NCBI GenBank assembly: GCA_965153455.1
Contig: OZ234493.1
Coordinates: 31,114,213-31,178,212 of the forward strand
Length of the DNA stretch: 64,000 nucleotides
Direction: 5' to 3'
DNA from: Sphagnum compactum
Taxonomy: Eukaryota > Bryophyta > Sphagnopsida > Sphagnales
The notes under the pieces were generated by a model. That model was not told the DNA's origin. It searched no databases and saw nothing but the letters and a program-made list of their open reading frames with translations. The translations under genes and the position numbers were made by a program. Of this stretch, positions 20,734-33,559 are shown in pieces. Within the stretch, counting starts at the first letter, position 1; each line of letters opens with the position of its first letter.

Positions 20734-23700
20734 ATGTCTTCAGTGCAGCTAGCACATGCACTGAAGCGCAAAGTGCAAAACCAGTCACGTTTCTTAACCC
20801 CAAAAAGGTATTCCCTCTTTCCCTGATGTTGTAAGTATGTGATCCACCAGTACTTCTTCATGTGCACAGTGGGAAAATTTTCTGAAACCAACCAACATCT
20901 GCTATTTTTTTTTCTGTTTGAGCAAACTAGGGTTTCCAGTAGCTGGTATGATGAAGGGTTCCACTAGTACATCTTCATGTGTAGCACAGTGAGAAGCTTT
21001 TCTGAAACCAACATCTACTCTTTTTCCCCCCCTGTTTTAGCAAATTAGGGTTTCCAGTAGCTGGCATGATGAAGGAAGGGTTCCAAAGAAGTGGAAATTG
21101 GATATCTTTTTGTGTTTTCTCTTGTAACTTTTCTCTTGTAACTTCTTGGATCTAGCTGTGAAACAAAGTCCTCAAGGTATATATATCCTGGGATATCTTT
21201 GACAATTGTCCTCAACCAGGGTATGGAGGGATTGAAATGATTTGTGTGCCTCATGCTCATTCCAATATCTCAATTTGTGCTAAATTGGGAGTTGTCAATA
21301 GTCAATTTTACAGGTTTTTGAGGCTTTTATAGTTGTAGAGAGTTCTTTGTCTCTTAGATGGTCAGTCTTATTGTCTTTCTGAAAAATAAATGCTACCTTC
21401 TAAAGGTTCTGTTAAAGAGGACTAGAGGGTTGCTCTATGAGGAAAAAATTCTTTTTCGAATTTCAGCATTTGGAGTATTTATTTTTGTTTCTTGGTCCTT
21501 TGTTCTCTGTTTTTGGAATTCTCTGTGGCTGGTTGAAAAAGTGTTAATCTCACTTAGCCTTTTCCTAATCATGAGAATGGAGATTTCTTGATTCTTATGA
21601 GAGATAAATCTTTTTGTGTTTTGCAGGAAAGCGTTGGCAGTTGTAGCTGTGGTGTTATTTGCAGGAGGTGGATTAGCATATAATCACTCCAATCGTCAGA
21701 GACAAAAACCCATCCACCATCCCCTTGCACATGCAGCTGATACAGATGATGGAGAGGAGGTGGCCAGAGTGGCTGCAAAGGGAAGGAGTAGTGGAGTTTT
21801 GCAGAAAGGGAAACAGAAGAGGGGTGGGCTGAAGTCAGTGAAGGTGGTCAGTGCAATCCTTCTGGCACACATGGGGAAGCGAGGCATGGAGAATTTAGTG
21901 TCTTTGGCTGCCATTGCGGTATGAGGCCGGCCCTTTCTACTGTCAGACAACACATGTTTGCTGAAATTATTGAATGTCCTGATGAACTTTGCAAGATTTT
22001 AGTGTCAAGTTTCTGATGCACTCTTTTAACACAAAGTCTCATCTTCTGTTATTTGTATGCTGGTTGTGCACTTTGATTTTGTTTTTGTTTGCATTTTTCT
22101 GTCGGGATGCCCTATTCACTCTTTCTCAGTAATTTTATCTCCACAATTTCAAAGTTGGACATTGGAATATATCATTGTTTTAGTGATTAGGTTTGTAAGC
22201 CAATGAGGTGTGAAAACATGCATAATGTGATGATGATGATGATGGAGCAGGTGTTGAGGACAGCATTGGGGAACAGATTAGCCCGGGTGCAAGGATTTTT
22301 GTTCAGAGCTGCGTTCTTGCGTCGTGTACCCCTCTTCATGCAGTTGATTACGGAAAATCTGGTGTTGTGTCTTCTGCAATCTGTTTTGGTATCAACCACA
22401 AGGTTCCTGACTGGGACTTTAAGTCTATGCTTTCGGAAGATCTTGACTGATCGGGTCCATGCTGATTATTTCCAGGTGGGTTTTAGCTTCTGAAATCCAG
22501 GGAGAGGGAATCTATATACCTTCAGGGATCTCCTCCTTGCCTAATACTGTCAGTAACAAAAAGTGGAAGAATGTATATGTGCTTGTGATTTTCTAGGAGT
22601 GACACAGGCAGGTGGGTGCAGCAAGACAGTGGCCTGAGTTTTTCCTTCTGCTGAATTCTTCTTTTTGGGATCTGTTTTCCAAAAATTCATTGTGTGGACT
22701 AAAACTTTGCTGGCTGTGGCAGAACATGACATATTACAAGATGTCGCATGTGGATCATCGAATCAGCAATGCGGAACAGAGAATAGCCAGTGACATTCCA
22801 AGATTTTGTGCAGAACTTAGTGACCTTATACAGGAGGACATAATGGCCATTTTTGATGCATGTCTCTATACTTGGCGATTATGTAGTTATGCCCATCCCA
22901 AATATGCCTTCAGCATATTGGTATGTGACTTCTTGCTCATTTTGGTGTCAGTTTGATTTGGGTTCTGTTGAGAATTTCTGCTGTGGTACTAGTTGACAGA
23001 TTGGGTCCCTAGGCTATCTGGCAGTTCTTGGTCTCATAATTTTAGCAATGTTTGAAATTCATAGTCCTTGATTGTTTTGCCGCTCATTTGAGGTGTTTTT
23101 GTGGTTTCTAGTTTGGTCCAGGGAAAAAGGATCTAAAATGGGTTCAGTGATGTTCCATGTAGGCTTATGTGTTAGGGGCTGGAGTAATAACGGGGGCCCT
23201 CTCACCACCGTTTGGGAGGCTAATGTCAACTGAGCAGCAGCTGGAAGGGGAGTATAGGCAGCTGCATTCACGAATCCGAACACATTCTGAAAGCATTGCA
23301 TTCTATGGAGGACAAGTGATTGAGGCATCAATCATAAAGCAACGGTTCAAGGCACTTGTAAAGCATCTGGGCAAAGTGCTGCACACACAGTGGTGGTTTG
23401 GCATGATCCAGGACTGTTTCCTGAAATATCTTGGAGCCACTTTTGCTGTTGTCCTCATTATTGGACCCTTCTTTGGAGGCAACTTGAGACCGGATAGTTC
23501 CACACTTGGCCGTGCCAAGATGCTCAGTAATATGCGGTATCACACTAGTGTGATTATCTCCCTGTTCCAGGCCATGGGTACTCTTGCCAGCAGCTCTCGC
23601 CGTCTTTCTCGTGTCAGGTTAGCCTACTTGCACAGCCAATTGAGCATGCTGTTTCAGTCAAAATCAGTACTGTGATCACTGTGTTTTGAAGTGTAACAAT

Positions 23701-26700
23701 GACTCCTTGCATCTTTGTGTGTCCGATTTGCAGTGGGTATGCAGATCGCATTCGTGAGCTTATCATGATAGCAAGAGAGTTGCGAATCGCTGGTGGTAGC
23801 AAGGTTGTTAGTAACAGAGACAGTGACAGCTACTTTGTGGAAGCAAAATACATTGAGTTTGAAGGTGTGAAGGTTAGTTGCTGATTCAGCCTGGTTCATT
23901 TTTGTTTGTGTCAGCTCACTTTGCCATTGTCCGAATTTTAGGTTTGGTTATCAATCTATCAGCATGATGCAGGTAGTAACACCCACAGGCAACATTTTGG
24001 TGGAAGACTTGACATTGAAGGTGGAACAAGGCTCAAATCTTCTTATCACTGGTGTGTCTTTAACCTAACCTTCCAGCTCTCTTAGGAGAATAAATGCATG
24101 CCTGTCATGTGATCTTAGCCTTCTGAAGTGTCCTTCAGTTTGATCTCATTGGGGGCAAACAAAAGTACGGATGTACTATGTGTTTCTTAGTCTGGCTTAT
24201 GTGGATACCTGTTGCAGGACCAAATGGTAGTGGGAAGAGCTCTTTGTTTCGGGTTCTGGGAGGGCTTTGGCCTCTAGTGGCGGGCCGAATTGCCAAACCT
24301 GGAACAGGAGCAGATTTGAGCCATGAAATTTTCTATGTACCTCAGCGACCTTATATGGCAGTCGGAACTTTGCGTGACCAGCTCATTTACCCACTTACTT
24401 CTGCAGAAGAAACAAAGCCACTGACGATCGATGGCATGCGTGAATTGTTGAAAAATGTAGTGTGCCCTTTTTCTCTCCTTTTGTAGGGGTCAGTCACTAT
24501 AGTCGTGGGAAGATGGACAAAGGTGAATTTTTTTGAGTAAGATTTGCAACTTAAAAGGTTTTCTCCATACAACATCATCCCATGTGCAACTCTGCATGTG
24601 ATTGGTAAAATCAGTTCTAGTCTGCAAATTGTCTTTGCTGTTGTTTTGTGGCCAACCTTTGTCAGTGCCCTCTGATGGAGTCAATTATTTTCTCGAGTTT
24701 AGGTGGACCTGGAATACTTGCTTGACCGCTATCCGCTAGAAGAGGAATTGAACTGGGGGGACGAGCTGTCACTCGGAGAGCAGCAGCGCCTTGGCATGGC
24801 TCGTCTCTTCTATCACCGTCCAGCTTTTGCAATCCTGGATGAATGCACCAGTGCTGTCACCACCGACATGGAGCAACGCTTCTGCAACAAAGTGCGCGCA
24901 ATGGGCACATCCTGTGTCACCATCTCTCACCGTCCTGCACTTGTGGCCTTCCATGACACTGTTCTTTCCCTTGATGGTGAGGGTGGCTGGAGTGTTCACT
25001 ACAAAAGGTTGGGACTTAATGTGGGTTTCAATAAGTTCTGAATGTATGCTTTTATCCTGGTTATACATCAGTTCTACAAACCACTAGATTAGGGTTTCAC
25101 ATGGAGTAAAGTCTTAAGAACCTCGGTTTCTCTTTTTTATTGAGTTCAAGAACTGTGACAGTGATTTGAATTTCATTTTTTTTCTTCAGAGAAAACCCAT
25201 TGGAGATCCTTTTGGAGGAGAAGAATGATCATGAAGACGGTGAACTGCAATCAGATTGCAAGTCAGGTGCAATGGTAGTCCAAGAGCATTTTTTGGCCTC
25301 AACAACCAAGGTACCTATTATTACCTTGTGCAGTTACACAATTCCTTTGTATGTTGACCCTCATAGATAATCAATATGGCTGGATGATGTCTACAGTTGC
25401 AATGTTATTCAGGTTGCATTTTTTTTGAGATCAATTTTCTGTTCTGCAATTTGTCTTACTATGGTTTTTTGCAGGACACACATAATGACTCACAAGCAGA
25501 TGATGCATATGTGAGCACTATATTGGCAACATCTCCTCCCCCTGACCCTCTTATGCCTATTCCATTGGTCCCAAGGTTGAAAGCAGAACCTCGAACGACA
25601 CCTGCCCGAGTCAGCTCCTTGTTGAAAATTTTGGTAAGTCTGACCTAGCCACAACCGTATGTGGGTTCATGCTGGGAGTGGCTTGGAAATTGGTAGTTGC
25701 TTACGAAGGAAAACATTTTCACGGGTGTGATTTGTAGGTTTTCTCTCTTATCTTGATTGAGAACTGAGATATCTGGCATCTAACTATCCCTGACACATGT
25801 AGAACTGCCATCTGGAGTTTTGAGCAACAATCAGTTATTCCCAAACCTGCACTAGTTTCTGATTACAGTGAGGACTTCTAGATGTTGTCTTAATAGTCCA
25901 AAGAAAGGGTTTCCGCATCCATGTTACAGATCTGGGTTCAGTTCTGAAGGTGGTCATGGCTATGGGTAGGTACCAACTATATTGGGTAAGCAAGGAGGTC
26001 AGCTCCTGGCTGTGGCACTGCTTGTTGTGAGCCGTACATGGATTTCTGACCGCATTGCAGATCTCAATGGTAAGCTGTTTGTTGAGTGACCATCCTTCTG
26101 TGATAGTGTGATGCTCTTGCTGGTCAGTAGAGGCTATTGTGGTAAAATTTAAAAGCCAGAGTATAGTTGCCCTGACTATGGGTTGATTGGGATTGGCAGG
26201 CACAAGTTTGAAGCACGTTTTGCATCAAGACAAAGTGGCTTTTATTCGTTTAACGGGCATAAGTGTACTGCAGAGTGTTGCCTCTGCCATTGTTGCTCCA
26301 TCACTCAGGTCTTTGAGCACCCACCTCTATTGGATCTCACTCAATTTCCCCTTTACATTTCTCTACAGAGAGCTTGAGCCATAGTTTTGAGACCTGTTGT
26401 GGCAAAATGGAGTGTCTTAGGCATGGCTGGTGCCTTTGATAGCTGACATGGGTGCTCTTTTTCTTGATCAGGAATTTGACTGCTAAGCTAGCTCTAGGTT
26501 GGCGATACCGGTTGACAGAGTCTCTCTCCAAACTGTACTTCCAAAATAATGCATACTATAAGGTCAGATGCCCACACATTTTCAGCTTTCAGAGAATTGC
26601 AAAGGGCCTTATTTAGGGACCACCTTGTAGGTGGTCTCTAAAGCTGCCTTCTCTTCATGCAGCTACAAGTATGATCAAGGTGTTGATACCCAAGGGCTGG

Positions 26701-29700
26701 GGCATCATCTATAAGTTGCATACAGAAGCAGAGGTTGAATGGTGTTATTATCCAATGACAATATTAAAAAGGATTTGTTCTATAAGTACTGGGAATCGGG
26801 GGCGTTGCAGGCGGTGCACTTGTCTGAAAGTGGCATGGATGCTGACCAACGGATAACACAAGATGTGGACAAACTTTGTGGTGATCTTTCGGGACTGGTC
26901 ACAGGCATGGTGAAGCCTCTGGTGGATATTCTATGGTGAGTTAGAGCTCCCAAGTTGTCAGCTTCTGTTCTACAAGAGGCTTCTGCTATCTGCAAGCTAA
27001 CAAAGTGGGTTGGGGGGGAGGAGGCTATTTCAGCAGAAAAGAGCCTGCAATATGTCATTTCTCTGAAACTTGAAGTTGTGGGAGCTGTGAATGGGGGTTG
27101 CAGGTTCACCATGCGAATGAAAAGCCTCACTGGCAGGAGAGGGGTGGCTATCTTATATGCATACATGTTTCTGGGCTTGGGTTTCCTGCATGCTATTACC
27201 CCTGATTTTGGAGCTTTGTCAAGCAAAGAACAGCAGCTTGAGGGTTATTTCAGGTATGGAGTTCTGTCCAAAAGTGTGGCATGAAGAGCTCCTACTTGTG
27301 TTGAAAAAAATGTGTATCATGGATGTGCTGTGATTTTTTTCCCTGCAGGTATGCACACTCCAGGCTTCGTACACATGCAGAATCGGTGGCTTTTTTTGGA
27401 GGAGGCTCACGTGAACAAGCAGTAAGAATTACCAACTCTAGTTGAAGTTATCATCTCTAGTGCCAGTTTGTACCCTTGTCAGTATGGTTTTGTGGCTTGG
27501 ACTTCTTAGAGACTACTACGATGCTTGGAGATGGTTCAAAGAATATGGTGTGGTGTTGAAGACTAGAATGAGAGATTCATCTGGGTTCATGCAGGTGGTT
27601 GAAGGTCGCTTCAAAACCCTGCTCACACACTCACACAAGCTACTGAGGAAGCGTTGGGTATTTGGAATTGCTGATGAGTTTCTAACCAAGCAACTGCCTC
27701 ACAATGTGACATGGGGGCTTAGCTTACTGTACGCAGTTGAGCATGGTGGAGACCGTGCTCAAGTCTCTGTTCAAGGTTGGTTGTTTCCCTTTGTGTTTCA
27801 TATTCAAGGTATTGCATGTCCTTGAAGGGTTTAGGGTTTAGGGTTTTCTAAACCCTAAACCCAGTCACTTTCTTCTATTGCCTACAAGTTACTAGAGAAG
27901 AATTGGGTAGCTCATCTTATCATTCACTAAGGTATAAGATATGGGGTCTGCAGCGGAGCTGGCACATGATCTGCGCTTCTTAGCATCAGTCGTTTCCCAA
28001 AGCTTTCTTGCATTTGGGGATATTATGGAGCTCTACCGGAAATTTGTGGAGCTCTCAGGTGGAATCACCAGGGTTTCCGAACTGGAAGAATTGCTTCGTG
28101 CAGCCCAGAATGGTGAGTGTCACCATTTCATACTGTAGACTGGCATGAGCTTCATTTCCTTCATGAATATGGTTTGTTTCGGGTTGTTTTGAGATGTTCA
28201 CTTTCTTATGGCAGAGTAACCTGCAAAAGTTCTGGGTTCAAAACCATTTTACTTAGGACTTCAAAACCAGTTCACAGCTTTGCAGTGAAGTCTTGTGTAC
28301 TTTTGGATGATTTGTTTGTAAAAGGAAACTGCTGGCCATGTTAGGTTAAAGAATTAGCATTGTTGATAGTAATGGCTGTCCTGTCACTGCAGATACAAAG
28401 ATTCCAAAGTCATCAAGCCCATCCCCAAATCCTTTGTTAATGATAGAGCAACAAAGGAAATTTCCTGTCAACAACGGTATTGTCTTCTCCGAGGTGGACA
28501 TAGTTGCACCTGGGCAAAAGTTGCTTGCTCGCAAGTTGTCTTTCCGGATCAATTCTGGTCAGAGCATGCTTGTCACAGGTCTGCTACTGCCGCTTCCTTC
28601 TTAAATGGATGAAGTTGATGGAATCATTTGATCTGTTGCATATGCTTGTGGCAGCATGTAGCCTAATGAGTTTGAATAAGAAATATGGGGATCAAACCTT
28701 CTTCAACGTGGGTGCCCTTTTCATCTTGCAAAAGTGATGGTTCTGTGGATGCTTTCAACAACTCTTGCATGTCATGGAAAATCTCTTTGCTTTGGCACAC
28801 ATGATGGAGTGCTTCTGTATCTGATGGGTCATGGGGTATAGGTCCAAATGGAAGTGGAAAGAGCTCACTGTTCCGGGTGCTTGGAGGGTTGTGGCCAATT
28901 GTGAGTGGAAGCATTGCAAAGCCAGGCATGCTCCTAACAGATGGAAATAATGAGAGTACAGGTTTAAGCCATGAGATTTTCTATGTTCCACAGCGGCCAT
29001 ACACTGCCTTGGGAAGTCTTCGGGATCAGCTGATCTACCCACTGACTCTTGCAGATGCCACTAGAAAAGTCCTACAAGACAATGAACAAGATAGCTATAT
29101 CAATGGTAACTAGTTTTTCTCAGATCTCTTTACTCCTTGCTGGTACCAGGATCAACAGTAGGCCTTGATGTTCCCAGCAAAATGAATGCCCAATATTGCA
29201 TATCTATGGACTCTAGGAGGAGAGAATCACATTCCCAATGGCACTTGCTATTGCACAACATCTGTGCATAGATTCTTCTTTCAAAAGGAAGTACACCAAG
29301 TGAAGCAAACTAATGTTTCTGTGGTTTTCTGAATTTTGTATAGGAATGGGGAGTCCTTTAAGTGTGCAGACAAGTACTCCCCAAAATGCCATAGAATTGC
29401 TGGACCAGAGGTTGCGATCCATATTGGAAGATGTAAGGCTTGTTTATTTGCTCGAGCGTGAAGGAGGCTGGGATGTGACAGCAAACTGGGAAGACATGCT
29501 GTCGCTTGGAGAACAGCAACGCCTTGGCATGGTATGTTAGTGTCCTTCCCCAAAAAGGTTCTCAAGATTCTGCTCTTAGGCAACATCAGTGCAGTCAGTA
29601 AATATATATATGGTGATTGCCAAAAGATCATGAGCTGAGAGGCCCAAGAGCTGGAAACTAATGGATCATGCTTTTGCTTTTGGCAGGCGCGGTTATTTTT

Positions 29701-30648
29701 CCATCATCCAAAGTTTGGAATCCTGGATGAATGTACCAAGTAAGTCCCATCTCCTGCACATCATCAAGACACATTTTTTGATTTCAGTAGTGCTGATGTG
29801 CAATTTGGATCACATTGTTCAATGTCTGTATAGTCTTCCCTTCTCTGTATTTCTTCTTCCCTGTTCTGAAGTCACCTATCTGGAGTTTTTCTTTGACTTG
29901 AAAGGAAAGCTTTTTTCACAGGGTTCTGAAACTTTTAGCATTGTGAGTATGGAGATTTACTGATACTCATGAGAGTTTATTTTGATGTTCAAATTGTTGC
30001 TAAAGCATCAGCCTTAGGCATGAAAAGAGGTGTGTCAAATTTGAGAATGTGCCTGATCAGATGCACTGCATCTTTCTGCAGTGCTACAAGTGTGGATGTT
30101 GAGGAGAGTCTTTACAAACGAGCTCAGGCTCTTGGAATTGCTGTTGTCACCATCTCACAGGTTTGCTCAAACCTCATGTATTTTCACAGTTGGTTTTTAT
30201 TTTGGTGTCAGAATATAGCGCATTTGGCACATTTACAGAGCATTTGGCATGGGATTAAAAGTGACAGGGTAGCAGTGTCTTGGCCATGCTACATGCAGCT
30301 ACCCAGCACAATGTACCACATGTACATTTTCCAGGGCTTATATTTATGGTGCTGTAGCTGAGCTGATATGCAAGCTGACAGTCAGTCCTAGAAGCTTTAC
30401 TTTGGAGACAAGTGACTTCTTGTCACCAGGTGTCTATGATCAGCAAGATTGGATGTGCCAGTTGAAGACTTACAGTCCATTTGATGTGTGATCAGAAGAC
30501 CTTGAACCACTTTGAGTCTCAGATGATTTACCTTGTGAAAGTGGTGATGTTTCTGCAGCGTCCAGCATTGATACCTTACCACTCAATGGAGCTCCGCTTG
30601 ATTGATGGTGAAGGAGGTTGGGAGCTACGATCAATCAAGCATGACTGA
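20734..30648 (+). CDS. ABCD1: Full-length peroxisomal ABC transporter, COMATOSE/PXA1/ABCD1 type (25 exons)
   Basis: In plants this transporter imports fatty acyl-CoAs and precursors of jasmonate and auxin into peroxisomes for beta-oxidation. Exons: 20734-20807, 21627-21918, 22251-22475, 22723-22920, 23163-23617, 23734-23872, 23973-24051, 24218-24456, 24703-25007, 25190-25310, 25475-25633, 25970-26069, 26200-26308, 26472-26562, 26811-26935, 27104-27253, 27349-27421, 27595-27775, 27954-28112, 28393-28578, 28842-29105, 29344-29531, 29687-29739, 30082-30160, 30559-30648. All junctions are GT-AG and phases agree. They sum to 4134 bases (1377 residues plus stop; the Arabidopsis protein is about 1340). 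It is two fused half-transporters: membrane domain 1, then Walker [10 protein letters not shown] (488-496), signature L-S-L-G-E-Q-Q-R (589-596) and Walker B I-L-D-E (~611-614); membrane domain 2, then Walker A (1154-1162), signature (1294-1301) and Walker B (1316-1319). ABCD-type E-Q-R-I and D-Q-R-I motifs occur in both membrane halves. It looks intact. Exon 1 is assigned from the ATG, its donor and resemblance to the plant N-terminus, so it is the least certain. Confidence 0.95.
27824..27862. repeat. Inverted telomere-type repeat in ABCD1 intron 18
   Basis: Two to three TTTAGGG units face two CCCTAAA units across a short TTTCT-like spacer, making a near-perfect hairpin between exons 18 and 19. 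The unit is the Arabidopsis-type plant telomere repeat. Confidence 0.9.
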
Positions 30649-32100
30649 GTTGTATGAAGCATGCATCATGGGTGCAATGGCCAACAATCTTAAACTTGGT
30701 GTTAAGACGAGAATACTTAGTACTTAGGTAAAGAAAACACATATGCAACTAGCTAGCCACATGGTGAATGGTACATTTCACTTCAAATTGCATTCTTTTT
30801 TTGACATAGGTGATCCACCAACTGATGTGGGTGGGGGCTGTAGCGCAGGGTGCAATGCAACGAAGATACAAGAGCTTTGTCATGGATATAGTTTCTTGTC
30901 AACATTATGTGCCTTCCTGTCTGCAGAAAAAGGGATGATGGATTCCAGACAGTTAGTGATTGTGTGGAACATGGGTCGACATCATCAACCTCCATGTTAT
31001 CAGCAGCCTCAACATTTGTAATCTAAGATAACCCATTATACAGAGCCTTTTCTGTGATTATATTTATTGATGTTTATGAATGAATGTGGGTCTTCAATAT
31101 GGCCATGTTGGTGTCAGATTGTGCATTGGTCTCTCTGCTGGTGGAGTGTTCACGGGAGTTGTACAACTTCCCCATATGTATGTTACTAGCCAACGTGCTT
31201 CAGCAAACTAATTGTAACAGTACTGACAATTGTGCATAGGGCTTCCTGAAGTAGTACTAGCAAATAGAAGTACCAGTCAAAAGCTGCCACACTGAAAATA
31301 AATGAATTTATGAAGGATTGTAAATTTAAGAACCTGTGTTTTGGTAAGAACCCATATTTGGAGATACCAGTCACTGTTGTCTTGAAACTTTCATGGAAAT
31401 AGGCTGTCAGAAGTGACAGACTGGCTGATCATTAGTTGAGGTTATTAGGCCTCATGAGCATACAAGTCCAGATGTGAGAGCAATACCTTAATGAATCCTT
31501 TGGGGCTTGGATTGCATGACAAGCCAAGGAAGTAAACTGTGAGGTTCTTCCCCTTTTCAGAGGTATTAACTGGTTACTCTCCTGGAAATTTATTTTGTTG
31601 GTTTTGTCCATGCGATTGTACAACCTGACCTTCTTTAGACCAGAGGAAATTGTTTCTAGAAAGAGCAAACAAATACCTTTCCTGTGCTCCTGCTTTTGTT
31701 CCAGCTGCAGGTCCTTGATCTTTTTCCAGTTTTAGACTTTTAAACGAGTTGATGCAAGCATTTTTGCATATGGAAGTTTTGAAGTCATCACTTTTGTGAT
31801 TGGAGACAGTGGGCTGACAAAGTCTTTTAGGGTAGTTTCTTAGTTTTTCATACACTCTCAAGAAACATGATCCGTGGTGGTTGCACCTTAGGACCTGAGC
31901 ACAATTCTTGGTGAAGTTCATGATGTAAGTAAGTTGTTGGATGTGTGATCTTGCATCCTTCATTTTGAGCATCAAGAGCAGATTACAAGCTTAGATTGAA
32001 ACATGAATTGCACAAATCAGATTTCGGCTCTGCAATGGGAAGCACTACAAGCGACAATCAAATTGACATTAAGGTCAGATATTAATATATTTTAATTTGT
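30649..32100 (+). other. ABCD1 3' untranslated region and following spacer
   Basis: The 3' UTR of ABCD1 begins after the TGA at 30646-30648; the polyadenylation site cannot be fixed. The sequence keeps genic base composition to about 32000, and an antisense frame of 133 codons (31574-31975, minus strand) is open. I recognise no family in it and see no supporting splice or start signals, so it is not called a gene. Confidence 0.45.
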
Positions 32101-32323
32101 GATGTTGGAAATCATGTCATGATAATTTGCATTTACCCATTGTGATGTTACGAATAATTTTTGATGATGTCAATAATTTTTTTATTTTCTTTTTATAATA
32201 TCATGATAATTTTTCTATGTACAATGTTTTATTCATCAAGATTTCATGTTGTGACAATTTTGCGCATGTTTTTTTTTTTTTATCATGTCATGTCATGACA
32301 ATTTTTATGTTTGTGTTTTACTC

Positions 32324-32812
32324 GCAATGTTTTGATAATTTGTGGAATTATCTGATCAAATTTGCCAAATTTGTCAAAGCGATTTTTTGTGTTTATATTT
32401 GATTCATCATGGTTTTTTTTTAAAAAAAATTGGAAATTATATAATCAAGAGAATTTTTTTTGTGTAAATTGTGTGTGTGTTTTTTTTAAATATTCATGTT
32501 GCATTCCACAATTTTGTGTTTTGGTGTTATTTAATTTGCCTTACAAGAAATTTGAGTTTTTCATTGTTGCAACGTTTTGATAATTTGTGGAATTATCTGA
32601 TCAAATTTGCCAAATTTGTCAAAGCGATTTTTTTGTGTTTATATTTGATTCATCATGGTTTTTTTTTAAAAAAAAATTGGAAATTATATAATCAAGAGAA
32701 TTTTTTGTGTGTAAATTTGTGTGTGTTTTTTTTTAATATTCATGTTGCATTCCACAATTTTGTGTTTTGGTGTTATTTAATTTTCCTTACAAGAAAATTT
32801 GAGTTTTTCATT
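32324..32812 (+). repeat. Tandem duplication, two ~245-bp copies
   Basis: Copy 1 (32324-32568) and copy 2 (32569-32812) start GCAAYGTTTTGATAATTTG and match almost base for base, differing mainly in T-run lengths. Overlapping frames across them encode the same Phe-rich string twice, which is a consequence of the duplication and not a gene. The flanking 32100-32320 has further CATGTCATGA-type words. Confidence 0.9.
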
Positions 32813-32829
32813 GTCTTGATTGTTGTAGT

Positions 32830-33540
32830 ATTGCATTAAACAATGGTTTTTTTTTTGTTTTTTTTTTTTGGGTGTTTTTGGGTATTTATTTTGGAAGATA
32901 ATTTAGTGTTTTGCAGTGTCAAGTAGGTAGTGAGGGATAAAAACAAAAAGTGGTAAATGTAGGGTTACTCTAGCACCTAACACCTGGTGTCCATGCAAAG
33001 CTTGGGTGACAAACCCACTTGGAAATTATTTATCTTGCTCTTATTTTATTCACAAGGCATGTAATGAAGACATTTGTCAATGATAATATAAATAAGTGAA
33101 ATTTAGCACTAGAATCCAGGGTTGGGTTTTTTTATAAATTTATTAAAATTAATTTTTTTTAAAATTTTATTTTTGGCAAATTCCTCATGTAGGTCCCCAA
33201 TGGCAAGGATCCCCAGCAATTGTTAGCCATTAAATCAAAAATGCTGCTACAAATGGCAACTCAAGAAGTGCATAGGTCTAGATGTGGCTAATTTAGTTAT
33301 TTTTATCTCAAAAAATGAAGAAAAATAAAATCCTTTTTTAAAAAACTTCCTCTTTTCTTTTCATTTACTAAAAATCTAGCAAAATAAATAAAATTCAGAA
33401 TTTTTTAAAAAAGGGATGAGATGCCTAAATTACATCAGAAAACTGCCCTCCCCAAAAAAAAAACCCACCAAAGTAGGAAAAAATTAAAACAAATTAAAAA
33501 ATAATAATAATAAAATAAAAACTCCAAGTGAGTCTGGAGT
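32830..33540. other. AT-rich spacer without a gene
   Basis: Homopolymer-rich (T and A runs at 32843-32865, 33130-33170, 33455-33520) DNA between the duplication and the next gene. No coding signal is visible. Confidence 0.6.
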
Positions 33541-33559
33541 GTACAGCTGTACACGTACT

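Noticed and set aside
20433-20891. 152-codon minus-strand frame with poly-Gln
   Set aside because: The Gln run is the reverse reading of the CTG repeat, and the frame crosses exon 1 of ABCD1 in antisense.
20734-30648. Two separate tandem half-transporter genes
   Set aside because: The linker exons (25190-25633) splice in phase from the first nucleotide-binding domain into the second membrane domain, as in the single fused plant protein.
31574-31975. 133-codon minus-strand frame downstream of ABCD1
   Set aside because: No recognisable domain, no start or splice context; it may be chance openness in 3' flanking sequence.
32362-32839. Phe-rich plus-strand frames of 72 and 122 codons
   Set aside because: They translate the two copies of a ~245-bp tandem duplication, giving the same string twice; this is repeat translation, not a gene.
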